From an uncultured Bacilli bacterium (lineage in GTDB: Bacteria; Bacillota_I; Bacilli_A; RF39; UBA660), in the NCBI GenBank assembly GCA_948497845.1, contig CAOOMX010000005.1, forward strand, positions 1 through 47,821: a stretch of 47,821 bases of DNA. The letters run 5' to 3'. Of the stretch, positions 8,921 to 17,410 are shown piece by piece. Below the pieces are notes generated by a model, which was not told the DNA's origin, ran no database searches, and saw only the letters and a list, made by a program, of their open reading frames with translations. Position 1 is the first letter of the stretch, and the number at the start of each line of letters is the position of its first letter. The translations under genes were made by a program, and so were the position numbers.

Positions 8921-8934
8921 GTTTATCACTTCCC

Positions 8935-9293
8935 TTATATTTCATATTCATAAACATTTTTGATATAATGTTCACCGAAAATTTCCCATGGTTCTTGTCT
9001 AATAAACTTACCACCTATATGTTTATAAAACTCATTGATGGATTTCCTACTAAACATCCGATTACAACTTTTTTATAACCTTTATTTTTTAATACTTCAA
9101 AAGCTATATTAATTAAGGCTTTACCATAACCTTTTCCCTTTTCATTTGGATATAAATACAAAACTTGTATTTCTCCACATTCTTCATATCCACTTCTATT
9201 AGATGGTTTTATCTTCATAATACCAATGACATTATTATTATCATCGCGATAAATTAAAAAATCGTGAGTAGTTATTTGTAAATTATTTTTCAT
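8935..9293 (-). pseudogene. GNAT N-acetyltransferase, frameshifted
   Basis: The reading frame from 9293 gives an acetyltransferase of the GNAT fold with the acetyl-CoA pyrophosphate loop PNEKGKGYGKALI (near residues 49-61). It is cut off after GNPS at about 9025. Adding one A there restores NEFYKHIGGKFIRQEPW, the expected last strand of a GNAT protein, and the frame then runs to a TAA at 8935-8937, right next to the rbgA remnant. The whole gene would be about 119 residues, slightly short for the family. The substrate is unknown. Confidence 0.75.
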
Positions 9294-9739
9294 TTATATT
9301 CACCTCTTTCTTATGTTCTTAAATGTTGTAATCGCTTTTCTAATTTCTATTATAAATCACATAAAAATCACTATATTTTTTATAAATTTTAATAAATTTA
9401 AGAACTTCTTAATAAAAATATGCAAGATCTAAAATTGATAAAATCCTTTGTTTATAATGAATTAATGCGCTCTTTATTAAATCGTAATCAACCAGTTAAT
9501 ACTAGTTTTTTGGAACGTTTTTTCTACATTTTCCGTAAATTTCACTTCTTTTTTAAAGTCTTGAACGCATATAATTATAACATAAAAGAGTAGATTTGGC
9601 ACTTACTCTATTCTTATTTACAATTGCTATTAATCAGTATTAATAATCATATGGCATTGAAACAAATCGTTTATGCAATTCTTAATACTATAATTATCTA
9701 ATCCTAATCTTTTTAATTGCATCATATAAATAACTCTTT
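9294..9739. other. non-coding or decayed stretch with two doubtful short frames
   Basis: No convincing gene. A plus-strand frame at 9420-9593 could encode a 57-residue basic peptide (start MQDLKLIKSF) but has only a weak ribosome-binding site. A short inverted repeat (AGAGTAG with TTACTCT) follows at about 9587-9610. A minus-strand frame at 9630-9761 (43 codons, LERVIYMMQLKRLGLDNY) looks like a fragment of a helical, possibly MerR-like, protein and overlaps the end of the decayed antirepressor. I take both as debris. Confidence 0.35.
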
Positions 9740-10187
9740 CTAAAAATATAACATCTTCCATTCATCTGTATAACCTTTGCTACGATAATAATTGACTGCA
9801 CGATTTATAGCAATTTCGGGATCAAATACTTTATCAATTCTTTCACTTTCAAGATTTGCAAGCCACATTTTAAAAGGTTCAGCTTTTGGACTAGGAACTT
9901 ATTCTATAAGTCTAAGAATTCCTTTTGTATCCAAAGTGTCTGTCTTATAAAATTTTCCGTCTGAAGATTTCATTTTCAGTTGTCGACACTTTGTCGATAA
10001 CTCACTTTTTCTTCTTCGGTCATTCTTTTTTTAATTTGTACCAATAATCATTAGGATTTTTGCTCTTTGTTAGAGTGCTTATAACATCAACTACGCTAAA
10101 ATAATACTCTTCTTTTTCACTATCCCAAATACTTCTTATTTCCTTATCTTCAAATAAATTTAATATTGTCTTTAATTTATTTTCCAA
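9740..10187 (-). pseudogene. Bro-N type phage antirepressor-like gene, decayed
   Basis: Read with repairs, the strand gives a protein beginning TTG (ENKLKTILNLFEDKEIRSIWD), then YYFSVVDVISTLTKSKNP, KMKSSDGKFYKTD, VPSPKAEPFKMWL and IAINRAVNYYRSKGYTDEW. This is the order of the Bro-N/antirepressor proteins found in prophages and islands of gut Firmicutes. It carries one missing A in the A-run near 10025, a second near 10006, and an in-frame TAA just before VPSPKAEP (about 9899). The end after TDEW no longer matches the family. It is clearly dead. Confidence 0.72.
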
Positions 10188-10207
10188 ATTACCATCTTCT
10201 TTCTTTT

Positions 10208-10681
10208 TTATTTAATAGGCTCTGGGAAATTCTTTTCATCTGTTATTAAAACTTTTTTTAATAAATAATTAGTTGCATGTGGTGGATGGTTTTCCAACTT
10301 TCCATACACTGTAAATCCCATTTTTTCATAAAATCCTTTTGCTTGAAAACTCCATGTATCGGTTCTAATTCCTATACATTTATTTTCTAGTGCAAATATT
10401 TCAACCTTTTTCATTAAATTTGTGGCAATATCAATATTTCTATATTTTTCATCTACAAATAATAAATCAAGCCATGTCCAATATCCATCATCAATAAATC
10501 CGTATGCTCCACCTATTATATCATTACCAACATATGCATAGAATCCAAATTTTCTTTCTTCTTTTTTATACATAATTGGATTTAGCCATTCATTTTTCGA
10601 AAAATTATATAATTCCAAATTATGTTCAATAAACTCTTTATTTTCTTTTGAAACATCAAATTTATAAGCAATATTATTCAT
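10208..10681 (-). CDS. GNAT family N-acetyltransferase
   Basis: Intact 157-residue acetyltransferase of the GNAT fold. The acetyl-CoA binding region is VDEKYRNIDIATNLMKKVE (about residues 76-94), which keeps the R-x-x-x-I/G-x-A pattern. It is followed by IRTDTWSFQAKGFYEKMGF, the common last helix-strand of the family, in which the aromatic side chain contacts the cofactor. The substrate cannot be told; the family modifies amines on small molecules, peptides or proteins. The start ATG follows an AGGAGTG site. It is the only acetyltransferase in the island that is still open; two others nearby are broken. Confidence 0.85.
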   Translation of the reverse strand: MNNIAYKFDVSKENKEFIEHNLELYNFSKNEWLNPIMYKKEERKFGFYAYVGNDIIGGAYGFIDDGYWTWLDLLFVDEKYRNIDIATNLMKKVEIFALENKCIGIRTDTWSFQAKGFYEKMGFTVYGKLENHPPHATNYLLKKVLITDEKNFPEPIK

Positions 10682-10835
10682 CTTATTTCACTCCTTTAAT
10701 ACAAAAAGCAGCCGCAATTTTATGCTTTAAATCATGCCCTTTTTGTTATCAATTGTATCATAATTAAGCTTTTTTATAAAGCATAAACGTGTTATAATTA
10801 TTTTATCGAACATAATTTAAGGAGTGTATTTGATT

Positions 10836-11576
10836 ATGAATTTGGAATTGGAACCTATAAATATATTTGATTTTGATGGTACCCTTACTACTGAAACATG
10901 GCCTAAATTCTGGGTATGGGTAGAAAAATACGGATATGATGGAAAAAAGCGAAATGATGAATTAGAATTTGCATTAGCGCAATATAGAAAGGTAAATACT
11001 GGAACAGACTTAGAAACTTTTTTTGGTTTTTTCAATAGCTTACTCCAAAAGCATAATGATACTATTACTCTTGAAGAATTAATGAATGGATAAAAATGTA
11101 TTAAATATAATCCTGGAGTCATAGACTTTTTAAAAAATAGTAATATTAAAAATTATATTGTTTCTGGCGGAATTAAAGAATTTTTAGATAATTTAAGTAC
11201 TTCATCTTATTTTGATGGAATATATGGTACCCCTTTAATATGGAATAAAAATAAAATTTGTAGGATTGGCTCTATAATGACTGATGATAAAAAAAGCGCT
11301 TTTTAAAGAAATCTTAAAAAATAACAATCGCAAAAATGATGATTGTAGAAATGTTTACTATATTGGTGACGGTTATAGTGATTTTGCTACAAAGGAATTT
11401 GTTCATAAAAAGGTGGAAAAGCAATTTTTGTTCATCAACCAAATAAATACGATGACCTTTATCAACATAATCTTGAAATATATAAATTGTTAAATAAAAA
11501 TAATATTGTAAGTTTTTGTTGTATTGCAGATTATACTAAAAATAGTAAACTTTATAATGCTTTAAATAGGTTATAG
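10836..11576 (+). pseudogene. HAD-superfamily phosphatase-like gene, decayed
   Basis: The start ATG follows AAGGAG, with a TATAAT at 10793-10798 upstream. The N-terminus carries the HAD catalytic motif DFDGTLT; later come VSGGIKEF (motif II) and VYYIGDGYSD (motif IV), so the whole ~246-residue fold can be followed to a TAG at 11574-11576. It is broken by an in-frame TAA at 11091-11093, one extra A in the run near 11289-11295, and one missing A near 11409. The two indels cancel in length. It resembles haloacid dehalogenase phosphatases of the phosphoserine phosphatase type; the substrate is unknown. Confidence 0.8.
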
Positions 11577-11619
11577 AAACAAGTATAATTAACATTAATT
11601 GTGTTGTGTTTTAATTTAT

Positions 11620-12052
11620 TTAGTAACTTTTTCTGTCTTTTTGAGATTTTTTTAAAATAGTTCCATTCTTATATTTTCCATAATGAAACCGAAGAGCAAA
11701 ATTTTCTTCTGGCACTTGTCCGAAATATATCTCAAATTCGTCCGCTGCAACCTTTGAGGCTATTTCCTTCAAATAATCCAAGACTTCACTAATTACGTTT
11801 TCATCGAACATAAAATTATCTTTATAAAAAATGACTTTTCCATTTAGATAATATCCTCTTGTAATTTTATTAAAAGTGTATTTTATCTAATCCTTTCGTT
11901 TGACAATATTCAAAATGCGACTTTTTACTTTCTTCTGGCAAAAATTCAAGCATATCATTTAAAATGATAAAAGTCTTTCTCTGTTTGTGAAATTCTCTTG
12001 CTTCATCTTTGGTATCGTATCTATAATCCATTTTCATTGCCCTCGCTTTCAT
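11620..12052 (-). pseudogene. hypothetical protein, frameshifted
   Basis: Two frames join into one protein of about 140 residues if one T is removed from the run near 11872-11876. The first part contains MDYRYDTKDEAREFHKQR and FEYCQTKGLDKIHF; the second continues NKITRGYYLNGKVIFY and ends in KKSQKDRKSY. The true start is likely the ATG opening MKMDYRYD or the one before MDYR, since GAGGGC precedes them. I do not recognise a family. The mixed alpha/beta composition and EIYFGQVPEENFALRF stretch suggest a small soluble protein. Confidence 0.6.
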
Positions 12053-12086
12053 AAAAATTTCACATAAATTTTAAAATCTTAACAGA

Positions 12087-12620
12087 TTATTTTTCTTTCT
12101 CACTTTGGGCAGTTAATTCTAAGAATCGATTGTTCCATTTTGTTGTTGCATCTCCCGTCAAAGATTTTGAATATATTATTGTGTGATTATTTATTTCTTC
12201 GCTTTCTAACGCATTATTATAAAATTCTTTTAACATTTCTTTTTTTTCATATAGTTTAATAGCTTTATCAAATGCACTTTCTGTATAAACTCTTATAGTC
12301 GTATAACCTTTTTCTATCGATATTCTTTCAAAAAAGTCAAATAGTTTCTCTCCATAACCTTTTTATCTATGTTCTTGCAAAACGCCAAACCAGCTTAACC
12401 AAGCATCTGAAGGATATTCATTATACGAATATAAGCCAACTACTCCAATAGGGGTTTCTTTGTCATATGCAATGTAATTTACCATTTCTTTTCGATAAGG
12501 ATCGTTAGTAATTCCTTCTATATAGTTTTTTCTTCCATCTTCGTCTGGGAAAATGCTATTTTGAATCTGAACAGCCACTTCTAAATTCGCATAATTTACT
12601 TCTTCATATCTTATATTCAT
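12087..12620 (-). pseudogene. GNAT N-acetyltransferase with internal stop
   Basis: An otherwise uninterrupted 177-codon frame with the GNAT fold: SDAWLSWFGVLQEHR, then an in-frame TAA (12363-12365) exactly inside the acetyl-CoA loop, then KGYGEKLFDFFERI and a normal C-terminal half ending at 12087. Only one substitution (for example AAA to TAA) separates it from an intact gene, so this is recent decay. The N-terminal 85 residues could still be made but would lack the cofactor site. Confidence 0.8.
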
Positions 12621-12634
12621 TTTTTCCTCGCTTG

Positions 12635-13255
12635 TTATTTAGTTAATTTTAGCAAAACTTTCTTTAGTGTTTGGTATCTAAAAGTATTCATTAGTTCTTC
12701 AGCTGTTAAATCACTAAAAGCTTTTTGATATTCATCTATTATAAATATGGTATAAAAATATGGTTTTTTTAATTCTCCTACAATATCCTTAGCAATTACA
12801 CCATTACTTTCTCCAAACTCTTGAAAATGACTGCCATCTGGTAGTATGCATGTTACACAACATCTATAACATGCCCTTCTATTTTCTTTTTCTTTTAAGT
12901 TTCTTAATAGCTTTATAACACATTGATGCGGAGGTACATCTTTATTGGCTAACATTTCATCATCTGCATATCTTGCTGTATATAATCCAGGATCTCCATT
13001 TAAGGCTTCACAAAATAGTCCTGTATCATCTGTTATGATAGGATAATTCAAGCCTTTTTCGTGACAAAAGTCATATAGAGCTTTCGCTTTAATAAAAGCA
13101 TTTTCTTCAATTGTTTGACCATTTTCTTCAATTTCACCTTTATTCCAGCCAATATCATCCATATTAAGAATTTCAAAATCTAGGTTTAAGCTATGACTTA
13201 ATTTTTGTAAATCCATTTGTTTTCTTTTATTGGTAGTTCCAAATATTATTTTCAT
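12635..13255 (-). CDS. divergent HAM1/RdgB-like nucleoside triphosphate pyrophosphatase
   Basis: 206 residues with the fold of the RdgB/HAM1 house-cleaning enzymes that hydrolyse non-canonical purine NTPs (ITP, XTP) to monophosphates. Present: the N-terminal FGTTNKRKQ block (T-x-N-x-x-K pattern), DDTGLFCEALNGDPGLYTARYA with the catalytic acidic pair, and KAFSDLTAEE. Missing: the GYDP-type loop is replaced by KKPYFYTIF, and the SHR substrate motif by TFRYQTL. The enzyme may therefore have a different specificity or weak activity. The start follows AAAAGGAAGG. It lies after the lepB terminator, at the border of the decayed island. Confidence 0.8.
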   Translation of the reverse strand: MKIIFGTTNKRKQMDLQKLSHSLNLDFEILNMDDIGWNKGEIEENGQTIEENAFIKAKALYDFCHEKGLNYPIITDDTGLFCEALNGDPGLYTARYADDEMLANKDVPPHQCVIKLLRNLKEKENRRACYRCCVTCILPDGSHFQEFGESNGVIAKDIVGELKKPYFYTIFIIDEYQKAFSDLTAEELMNTFRYQTLKKVLLKLTK

Positions 13256-13348
13256 TGTTATTTATGCCTTCCTTTTTTAGTAAATTTATATATATTTCTA
13301 CTATATCTAGTTTATCATATCTTTTTTATTTATCCAATTATTTCATAA

Positions 13349-13378
13349 TAAAAAACCAGTAATTTATCCTTACTGGTT
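13349..13378 (-). terminator. intrinsic terminator after lepB
   Basis: A perfect 9-bp stem, AACCAGTAA at 13354-13362 with TTACTGGTT at 13370-13378, is followed by a T-tract on the minus strand. Its first arm overlaps the lepB stop codon. It ends the rplS-lepB transcript and separates it from the island. Confidence 0.9.
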
Positions 13379-13859
13379 AAAAATTTTTCATCTTATTAAA
13401 AGGAAATATTCTTGTTATAGTTACACCTTTTATGTCTTCTTTTTTGACAGGACCGAAAGATCTACTATCTTTACTTATTAAACGATTATCTCCTAATAAA
13501 AAATACTCATCATCTTTTAAAACTTTTTTCTCATAATTACTTGTTTCGCCGTAGGCAGCTTCATCTTCTATAACCTCATCATTAATATATATTTGGTTAT
13601 TTTTTATTTCTACGGTTTCTCCTGGAAGCCCAATAACTCTTTTAATTATGATTTCATTATCTTTTTTCTCATTTAATACAACTATATCATAACGATTAAT
13701 TTTAGCTAAGCGATAAAGCAACAAAATGTCTCCATCATGTAATGACTTATCCATACTTGCCCCATCTACTCGCACTGGCGTTATAATAAATGCTCTTACT
13801 AATATCACGATAATAATAATAGCTATATATGGTATTAATTCTTTTATTTTCTGTTTCAT
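13377..13859 (-). CDS. lepB: signal peptidase I
   Basis: Membrane serine-lysine protease that removes signal peptides from exported proteins; 160 residues, the short Gram-positive form. One N-terminal membrane anchor (about 9-28), then catalytic S35 in VDGASMDKSL, the general base K73 in IIIKRVIGLPGE, and the GDNRLISKDSR block near residue 122. The gap from rplS is 33 bp with no terminator between, so rplS-lepB form one transcript driven by the rplS promoter. The shadow of the usual rplS-lepB-rbgA cluster is still visible, since rbgA lies 6.7 kb downstream on the same strand. Confidence 0.96.
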   Translation of the reverse strand: MKQKIKELIPYIAIIIIVILVRAFIITPVRVDGASMDKSLHDGDILLLYRLAKINRYDIVVLNEKKDNEIIIKRVIGLPGETVEIKNNQIYINDEVIEDEAAYGETSNYEKKVLKDDEYFLLGDNRLISKDSRSFGPVKKEDIKGVTITRIFPFNKMKNF

Positions 13860-13892
13860 CTATTCATCCCCAAACCAAAAATAAGGAAAGAA

Positions 13893-14234
13893 TTAATTTC
13901 TTTCCTTAACTTTATATTCTCTACGCATTCCTTTAATAAAGTTAAGCTTTGCACGTCTTACTTTACCTTTTTTAACAACAGTTATTTTGTCAATTGTAGG
14001 AGTGTTTATTGGAAAAATTCTGTTAACTCCAACTGAACCACTTTTTTTACGAACAGTGAAAGTTTCTGAAATTCCTCCACCATTTTTAGCTATTACTAAG
14101 CCTTCAAATGATTGAATTCTTTCCTTTTTTCCTTCTTTAACCCAAACATCAACTTTTACTGTGTCCCCAACTCTAAATTCAGGAACATCCTTACGAATAT
14201 GTTTTGCACTAATCTTATCTACAAGATTTGCCAT
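13893..14234 (-). CDS. rplS: 50S ribosomal protein L19
   Basis: 113-residue large-subunit protein at the 30S-50S interface. Seen: FRVGDTVKVDVWVKEGKKERIQ, the FEGLVIAKNGGG segment, TFTVRKKSGSVGVNRIFP and the basic C-terminal KGKVRRAKLNF, the whole family profile. The start has AAAGGAGG at good spacing. In many Firmicutes rplS follows trmD directly; here three other genes (14345-17410) lie between, and rplS has its own strong promoter. Confidence 0.98.
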   Translation of the reverse strand: MANLVDKISAKHIRKDVPEFRVGDTVKVDVWVKEGKKERIQSFEGLVIAKNGGGISETFTVRKKSGSVGVNRIFPINTPTIDKITVVKKGKVRRAKLNFIKGMRREYKVKERN

Positions 14235-14307
14235 ATATTTTCCTCCTTTTCTTTACCTATAATCTTATTATTAAACAGCGGATTATATACTTTTTGAGTC
14301 CAAATAG

Positions 14308-14336
14308 ATTATATCACAGCTAAAAGTCTCTTGCAA
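14308..14336 (-). promoter_or_regulatory. sigma-A promoter of rplS-lepB
   Basis: On the minus strand TTGCAA (14331-14336) is followed by a 17-base spacer and TATAAT (14308-14313). The start would lie near 14301, leaving a leader of about 65 bases before rplS. No regulatory fold was recognised in the leader. Confidence 0.75.
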
Positions 14337-14344
14337 TCCCCTTT

Positions 14345-16426
14345 TTAATTGTCTGTTCTTTCTCTTTTTAATCCAACTGATGGTGTATAATCAGTAAAGA
14401 AGGTTGTATATTCTATTGGTATTTCTAAACCATTTTCTATAAATGAAGATACTATTTGATAATCTAAACAGCTAATCGCTGCCTTCCACATATATTCTTG
14501 CGGATTATTATTCGTTATGAAAGCTTGAAGTTCTTCGTCTTGTCCAAAAGATTTTACCAAAGAATTATCTTTAAATGCATAATAACGAATAATTATTCCT
14601 GTTTGTTCCGTTTTTCCATAAGGGGTTTTATCATAGGCTGATTCATAATAGTCTTTTACACCTTCTGTCATTTCAAACAAATGCATTTCTACATATTTTT
14701 CTGTTTTTTTATTTTCTGTGTAAGGATTTGTACTGATGTCTTGCCTATTTTCTACTATTTCATTGGATTCTATAGGTTGATCTACATGTGGCATTTCAGC
14801 TTTTTGATGCACTGCCATTAAACTTAATAATAAACTACTTAATAATATTATTTTTCTTATTTTGCTACTAGCGGTTTTAGCTTGGCAACATTTCGCACAA
14901 ATGATAGCTTTTCTTACATCTTCTTTTCCTATGTCAGGCTTATTTCCACCTCTTGTAATATACATTTCAATGTCATCGTTTAATTTTTTTATACGTTCAT
15001 TCATTTCTATTACAGTTTCTTCCACACGCTCTTGGCGTTTTTCTAGATCTTCTATTTTCTTTAACATTTCATTTACTAAAGATTCTAAAGAATTTGTTTC
15101 AGTCTTCTCTTTTTGGTCTTCTTCATCTCGTACTTCAAAGGCATCAACTTCAATCACTGTACCATTCATGTACTTGCTTTTAGCTTCTGTACTCGTTCTA
15201 GCTAATATTACTTCTAATATAGCTTGAAGGTCTTTTAAAGCAGTTTCTTTGTCACTTAATAAAAGATTTATTTGTGAAAGATTACTTTGCAAGGCTGAAT
15301 CGGTTCCATTATTTAAATCCCTACAAGCCATTACATCTTTTATCATTTGATAAAATAAGTGTATAATATGCTCTTTGTTTTGTGAAACTGCATCATTTGC
15401 TACTACTTGCAAACTTAGTTCATCATAATAAATAAAATTATTTTTTAGCAAAAAGGATATAAAAGCTTTTAAAATATCGTAATCCACTGGTCTTGTTACA
15501 TGCGTGCTTATTTCTTCTGTATCGTTCTTTTGCGTTGGCTTTTTTCTTTCATAATAGGCTTCTATAAATCGGCCTTTGCTTAAAGCTTCTTTAAAACTTT
15601 TAATAACTTCTAAAGTATTTCTTTTTTCTCCAACTGGTAAATTAAGTGTATTTTTAATAGCTTCATTTGGATAATAATATTTTGAAAAATCCATATGTAC
15701 TGGGTCTACCATTTGATCATTAGGAATGTTTAAAATATTTATGTTATTGATAAGCATTTGTAAAAATTCATCAATCGTATTAACACAAATTGTATTATAA
15801 AACATATTTCTTCTTGCTTCTGTGTCATCATTATTGGTAATTACTTTTTTAAGTTCACTTGGTAGATTGCAAACTTCTTCAAAACATCTGGCTACACGAG
15901 CCCCAAGATAATAAGGTTTAGTAGAGATATTTATAGCTCGAACATCTACTCCTAATCTACCTAACTCTTCTATAAGCTTCATTAAAAAGGCCAAATGCGT
16001 TTTTCCTAATTCGATATATTCTTTTTGTTGTTGTTCATCACTTGCTGAACTTATCGAAAAATGATAGCTTTTGTAACCTAAACATTCAGACATTATTGTG
16101 TATATAGCAGTAATAATATACTCTGGTAAATAATCTAAATGTTTTGTTAAAAATTCTGCGCATTCTCTAATGTTTTCTTCATTCCACCTGGTATCGATTA
16201 AGTATTCACTCCAGCTTGTCTCTCTTCTTATCGTTTTGCTTTCTGGATTATATCTTTTTTCTTCTGGATTTGTTTTACATAAATCAAAATCTATTTGTAG
16301 CATTTCTAAAATTGGCAATTCATCAAAGGTCACTTGTCTATGCAGGTAGCTTTCATTAATACTATATGCCCTTTCATCAAATGCATTTATTAATGCTGGA
16401 TTATGTAAAAATGTATATTTTTTCAT
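14345..16426 (-). CDS. large hypothetical protein with coiled coil and one membrane segment
   Basis: 693 residues, no recognised family. From the N-terminus: about 430 residues that look helical and soluble (NEENIRECAEFLTKHLDYL, LGRLGVDVRAINISTKPYYLG), an acidic linker, a charged coiled coil (about 445-495, LEKRQERVEETVIEMNERIKK), a short CAKCC cluster (about 515-520), one hydrophobic span (about 529-545, IILLSSLLLSLMAVH), and a C-terminal domain of ~140 residues. The topology would be N-in/C-out with a large cytoplasmic head. The start ATG follows AAAAGGGGG. It has its own promoter (16449-16477) and no terminator before the rplS promoter. Confidence 0.75.
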   Translation of the reverse strand: MKKYTFLHNPALINAFDERAYSINESYLHRQVTFDELPILEMLQIDFDLCKTNPEEKRYNPESKTIRRETSWSEYLIDTRWNEENIRECAEFLTKHLDYLPEYIITAIYTIMSECLGYKSYHFSISSASDEQQQKEYIELGKTHLAFLMKLIEELGRLGVDVRAINISTKPYYLGARVARCFEEVCNLPSELKKVITNNDDTEARRNMFYNTICVNTIDEFLQMLINNINILNIPNDQMVDPVHMDFSKYYYPNEAIKNTLNLPVGEKRNTLEVIKSFKEALSKGRFIEAYYERKKPTQKNDTEEISTHVTRPVDYDILKAFISFLLKNNFIYYDELSLQVVANDAVSQNKEHIIHLFYQMIKDVMACRDLNNGTDSALQSNLSQINLLLSDKETALKDLQAILEVILARTSTEAKSKYMNGTVIEVDAFEVRDEEDQKEKTETNSLESLVNEMLKKIEDLEKRQERVEETVIEMNERIKKLNDDIEMYITRGGNKPDIGKEDVRKAIICAKCCQAKTASSKIRKIILLSSLLLSLMAVHQKAEMPHVDQPIESNEIVENRQDISTNPYTENKKTEKYVEMHLFEMTEGVKDYYESAYDKTPYGKTEQTGIIIRYYAFKDNSLVKSFGQDEELQAFITNNNPQEYMWKAAISCLDYQIVSSFIENGLEIPIEYTTFFTDYTPSVGLKRERTDN

Positions 16427-16448
16427 TATTATCCCCCTTTTTTCACCT

Positions 16449-16477
16449 ATTATTATACTTTTTCGCTATTTTGTCAA
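16449..16477 (-). promoter_or_regulatory. promoter of the 693-residue protein gene
   Basis: On the minus strand TTGACA (16472-16477) precedes an AATAAT (17-base spacer) that overlaps a TATAAT (14-base spacer). One of these -10 elements is likely used; the leader is about 20 bases. Confidence 0.5.
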
Positions 16478-16503
16478 GAAAAAATAATAAGTTTTTTAGG
16501 CTT

Positions 16504-16590
16504 TTAGAAAAAATAAATTACACTTAAATATAGAATGATTAACAGAATAATTATAATTTTTAAAATGGGTCTTGTTTGTTCCTTATTCAT
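16504..16590 (-). CDS. 28-residue single-span membrane peptide
   Basis: A short frame starting MNKEQTRPILK and then running through about 17 hydrophobic residues (IIIILLIILYLSVIYFF) to a TAA. GAGGGAAG lies about 11 bases before the ATG. The shape, a short charged N-terminus followed by one membrane helix, is typical of real small membrane peptides, but there is no independent support. It lies in the gap between the terminator at 16636-16666 and the promoter of the 693-residue protein. Confidence 0.4.
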   Translation of the reverse strand: MNKEQTRPILKIIIILLIILYLSVIYFF

Positions 16591-16635
16591 TTACTTCGCT
16601 TCCCTCATACTTTAAAAAGAATACCAAATTTTCAA

Positions 16636-16666
16636 AGAAAAAACAAGAGCAATCTTTCTCTTGTTT
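16636..16666 (-). terminator. intrinsic terminator of the mscL-trmD operon
   Basis: A perfect 9-bp stem, AAACAAGAG at 16641-16649 with CTCTTGTTT at 16658-16666, is followed by T-rich sequence on the minus strand. It lies 8 bases after the last gene of the operon. Confidence 0.85.
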
Positions 16667-16673
16667 ACATATA

Positions 16674-16973
16674 TCATCCTATTTTTTGCCATTTTCCTTC
16701 TAATGTAATATTCTTTTCTATCCCTTTATCAAAATCATATTTTTCACCATCTAAATACCAGCCTTCAAATGTATATCCTGTCATTACGGGATCGTTTGGT
16801 TTTATAGCATTTTCTCCTTTTTTCACTTTTTGAGCTTCTATGCTTGTTCCCATTTTAGAATCAAAAATAACATCATATGTTTTAAAAAAGGTCATATATA
16901 TGATACTTCCCACTCCTATAAGTGAAAGTGCTATACCACTTAAAGCTATTTTTAATTTATCTTGTTTTTTCAT
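16674..16973 (-). CDS. membrane-anchored protein with a single InlB B-repeat (Flg_new)
   Basis: 99 residues: a basic N-terminus, one membrane span (about 8-30, IALSGIALSLIGVGSIIYMTF) and then exactly one Listeria-Bacteroides (InlB B-type, Flg_new) repeat. The repeat hallmarks are VIFDSKMGT, then KPNDPVMTGYTFEGWYLDG, then EKNITLEGKW. The family normally occurs as tandem arrays in large surface adhesins; a lone repeat on a membrane anchor at the end of a tRNA and ribosome maturation operon is odd. It starts 2 bp after its upstream neighbour and is followed by the operon terminator. Confidence 0.85.
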   Translation of the reverse strand: MKKQDKLKIALSGIALSLIGVGSIIYMTFFKTYDVIFDSKMGTSIEAQKVKKGENAIKPNDPVMTGYTFEGWYLDGEKYDFDKGIEKNITLEGKWQKIG

Positions 16974-16975
16974 TT

Positions 16976-17410
16976 TTATCTTCCTCTTCCCTTTTCTTCT
17001 TCCATTTCTATTTCTTGTTCTAATTCCATTACATGTACTTTTTTTAATTGAATTTCTAATACTTGTAATTTTTTTAAGTATTCTTCAATAAATTCTCTTT
17101 TTAAATATTGGTAGTACCTATTTAATAAAATATTTCTTAATCTATCTATTTCTGTATATGTAACAAGGACATTTCCACTTGTTTCATCATCATTACCACC
17201 TGATATAATACTATATATTATTTGTAAAAGGCGATTGTATTTATTTATTACTTTATCTTTTAATATGCACTCTACCATTGTTTCATTTAGAACAGTGATT
17301 TTTTCTACTCGATAACTACCATTTTTAGGGGTAAAGCTATAGCCTTTTTTCTCTTGATATAACAATACACTTTTACTTTCTTCTGTATTTTTTAAAATAT
17401 AGCTTTCCAT
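16976..17410 (-). CDS. hypothetical protein, 144 residues
   Basis: No recognised family. The N-terminal half is beta-rich (YILKNTEESKSVLLYQEKKGY), and the C-terminal half is strongly helical and charged, ending in a run of Glu/Lys likely to form a coiled coil (EIQLKKVHVMELEQEIEMEE). Its ATG shares one base with the trmD stop (TAATG), so translation is coupled. The tight coupling to trmD and the next membrane protein suggests a conserved cytoplasmic protein of this lineage, but no job can be inferred. Confidence 0.75.
   Translation of the reverse strand: MESYILKNTEESKSVLLYQEKKGYSFTPKNGSYRVEKITVLNETMVECILKDKVINKYNRLLQIIYSIISGGNDDETSGNVLVTYTEIDRLRNILLNRYYQYLKREFIEEYLKKLQVLEIQLKKVHVMELEQEIEMEEEKGRGR

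Noticed and set aside
11091..11093. Stop-codon recoding (TAA read as an amino acid) in the decayed genes
   Set aside because: Intact genes in the window end normally at TAA and the same genes also carry indels, so ordinary decay is the simpler explanation.
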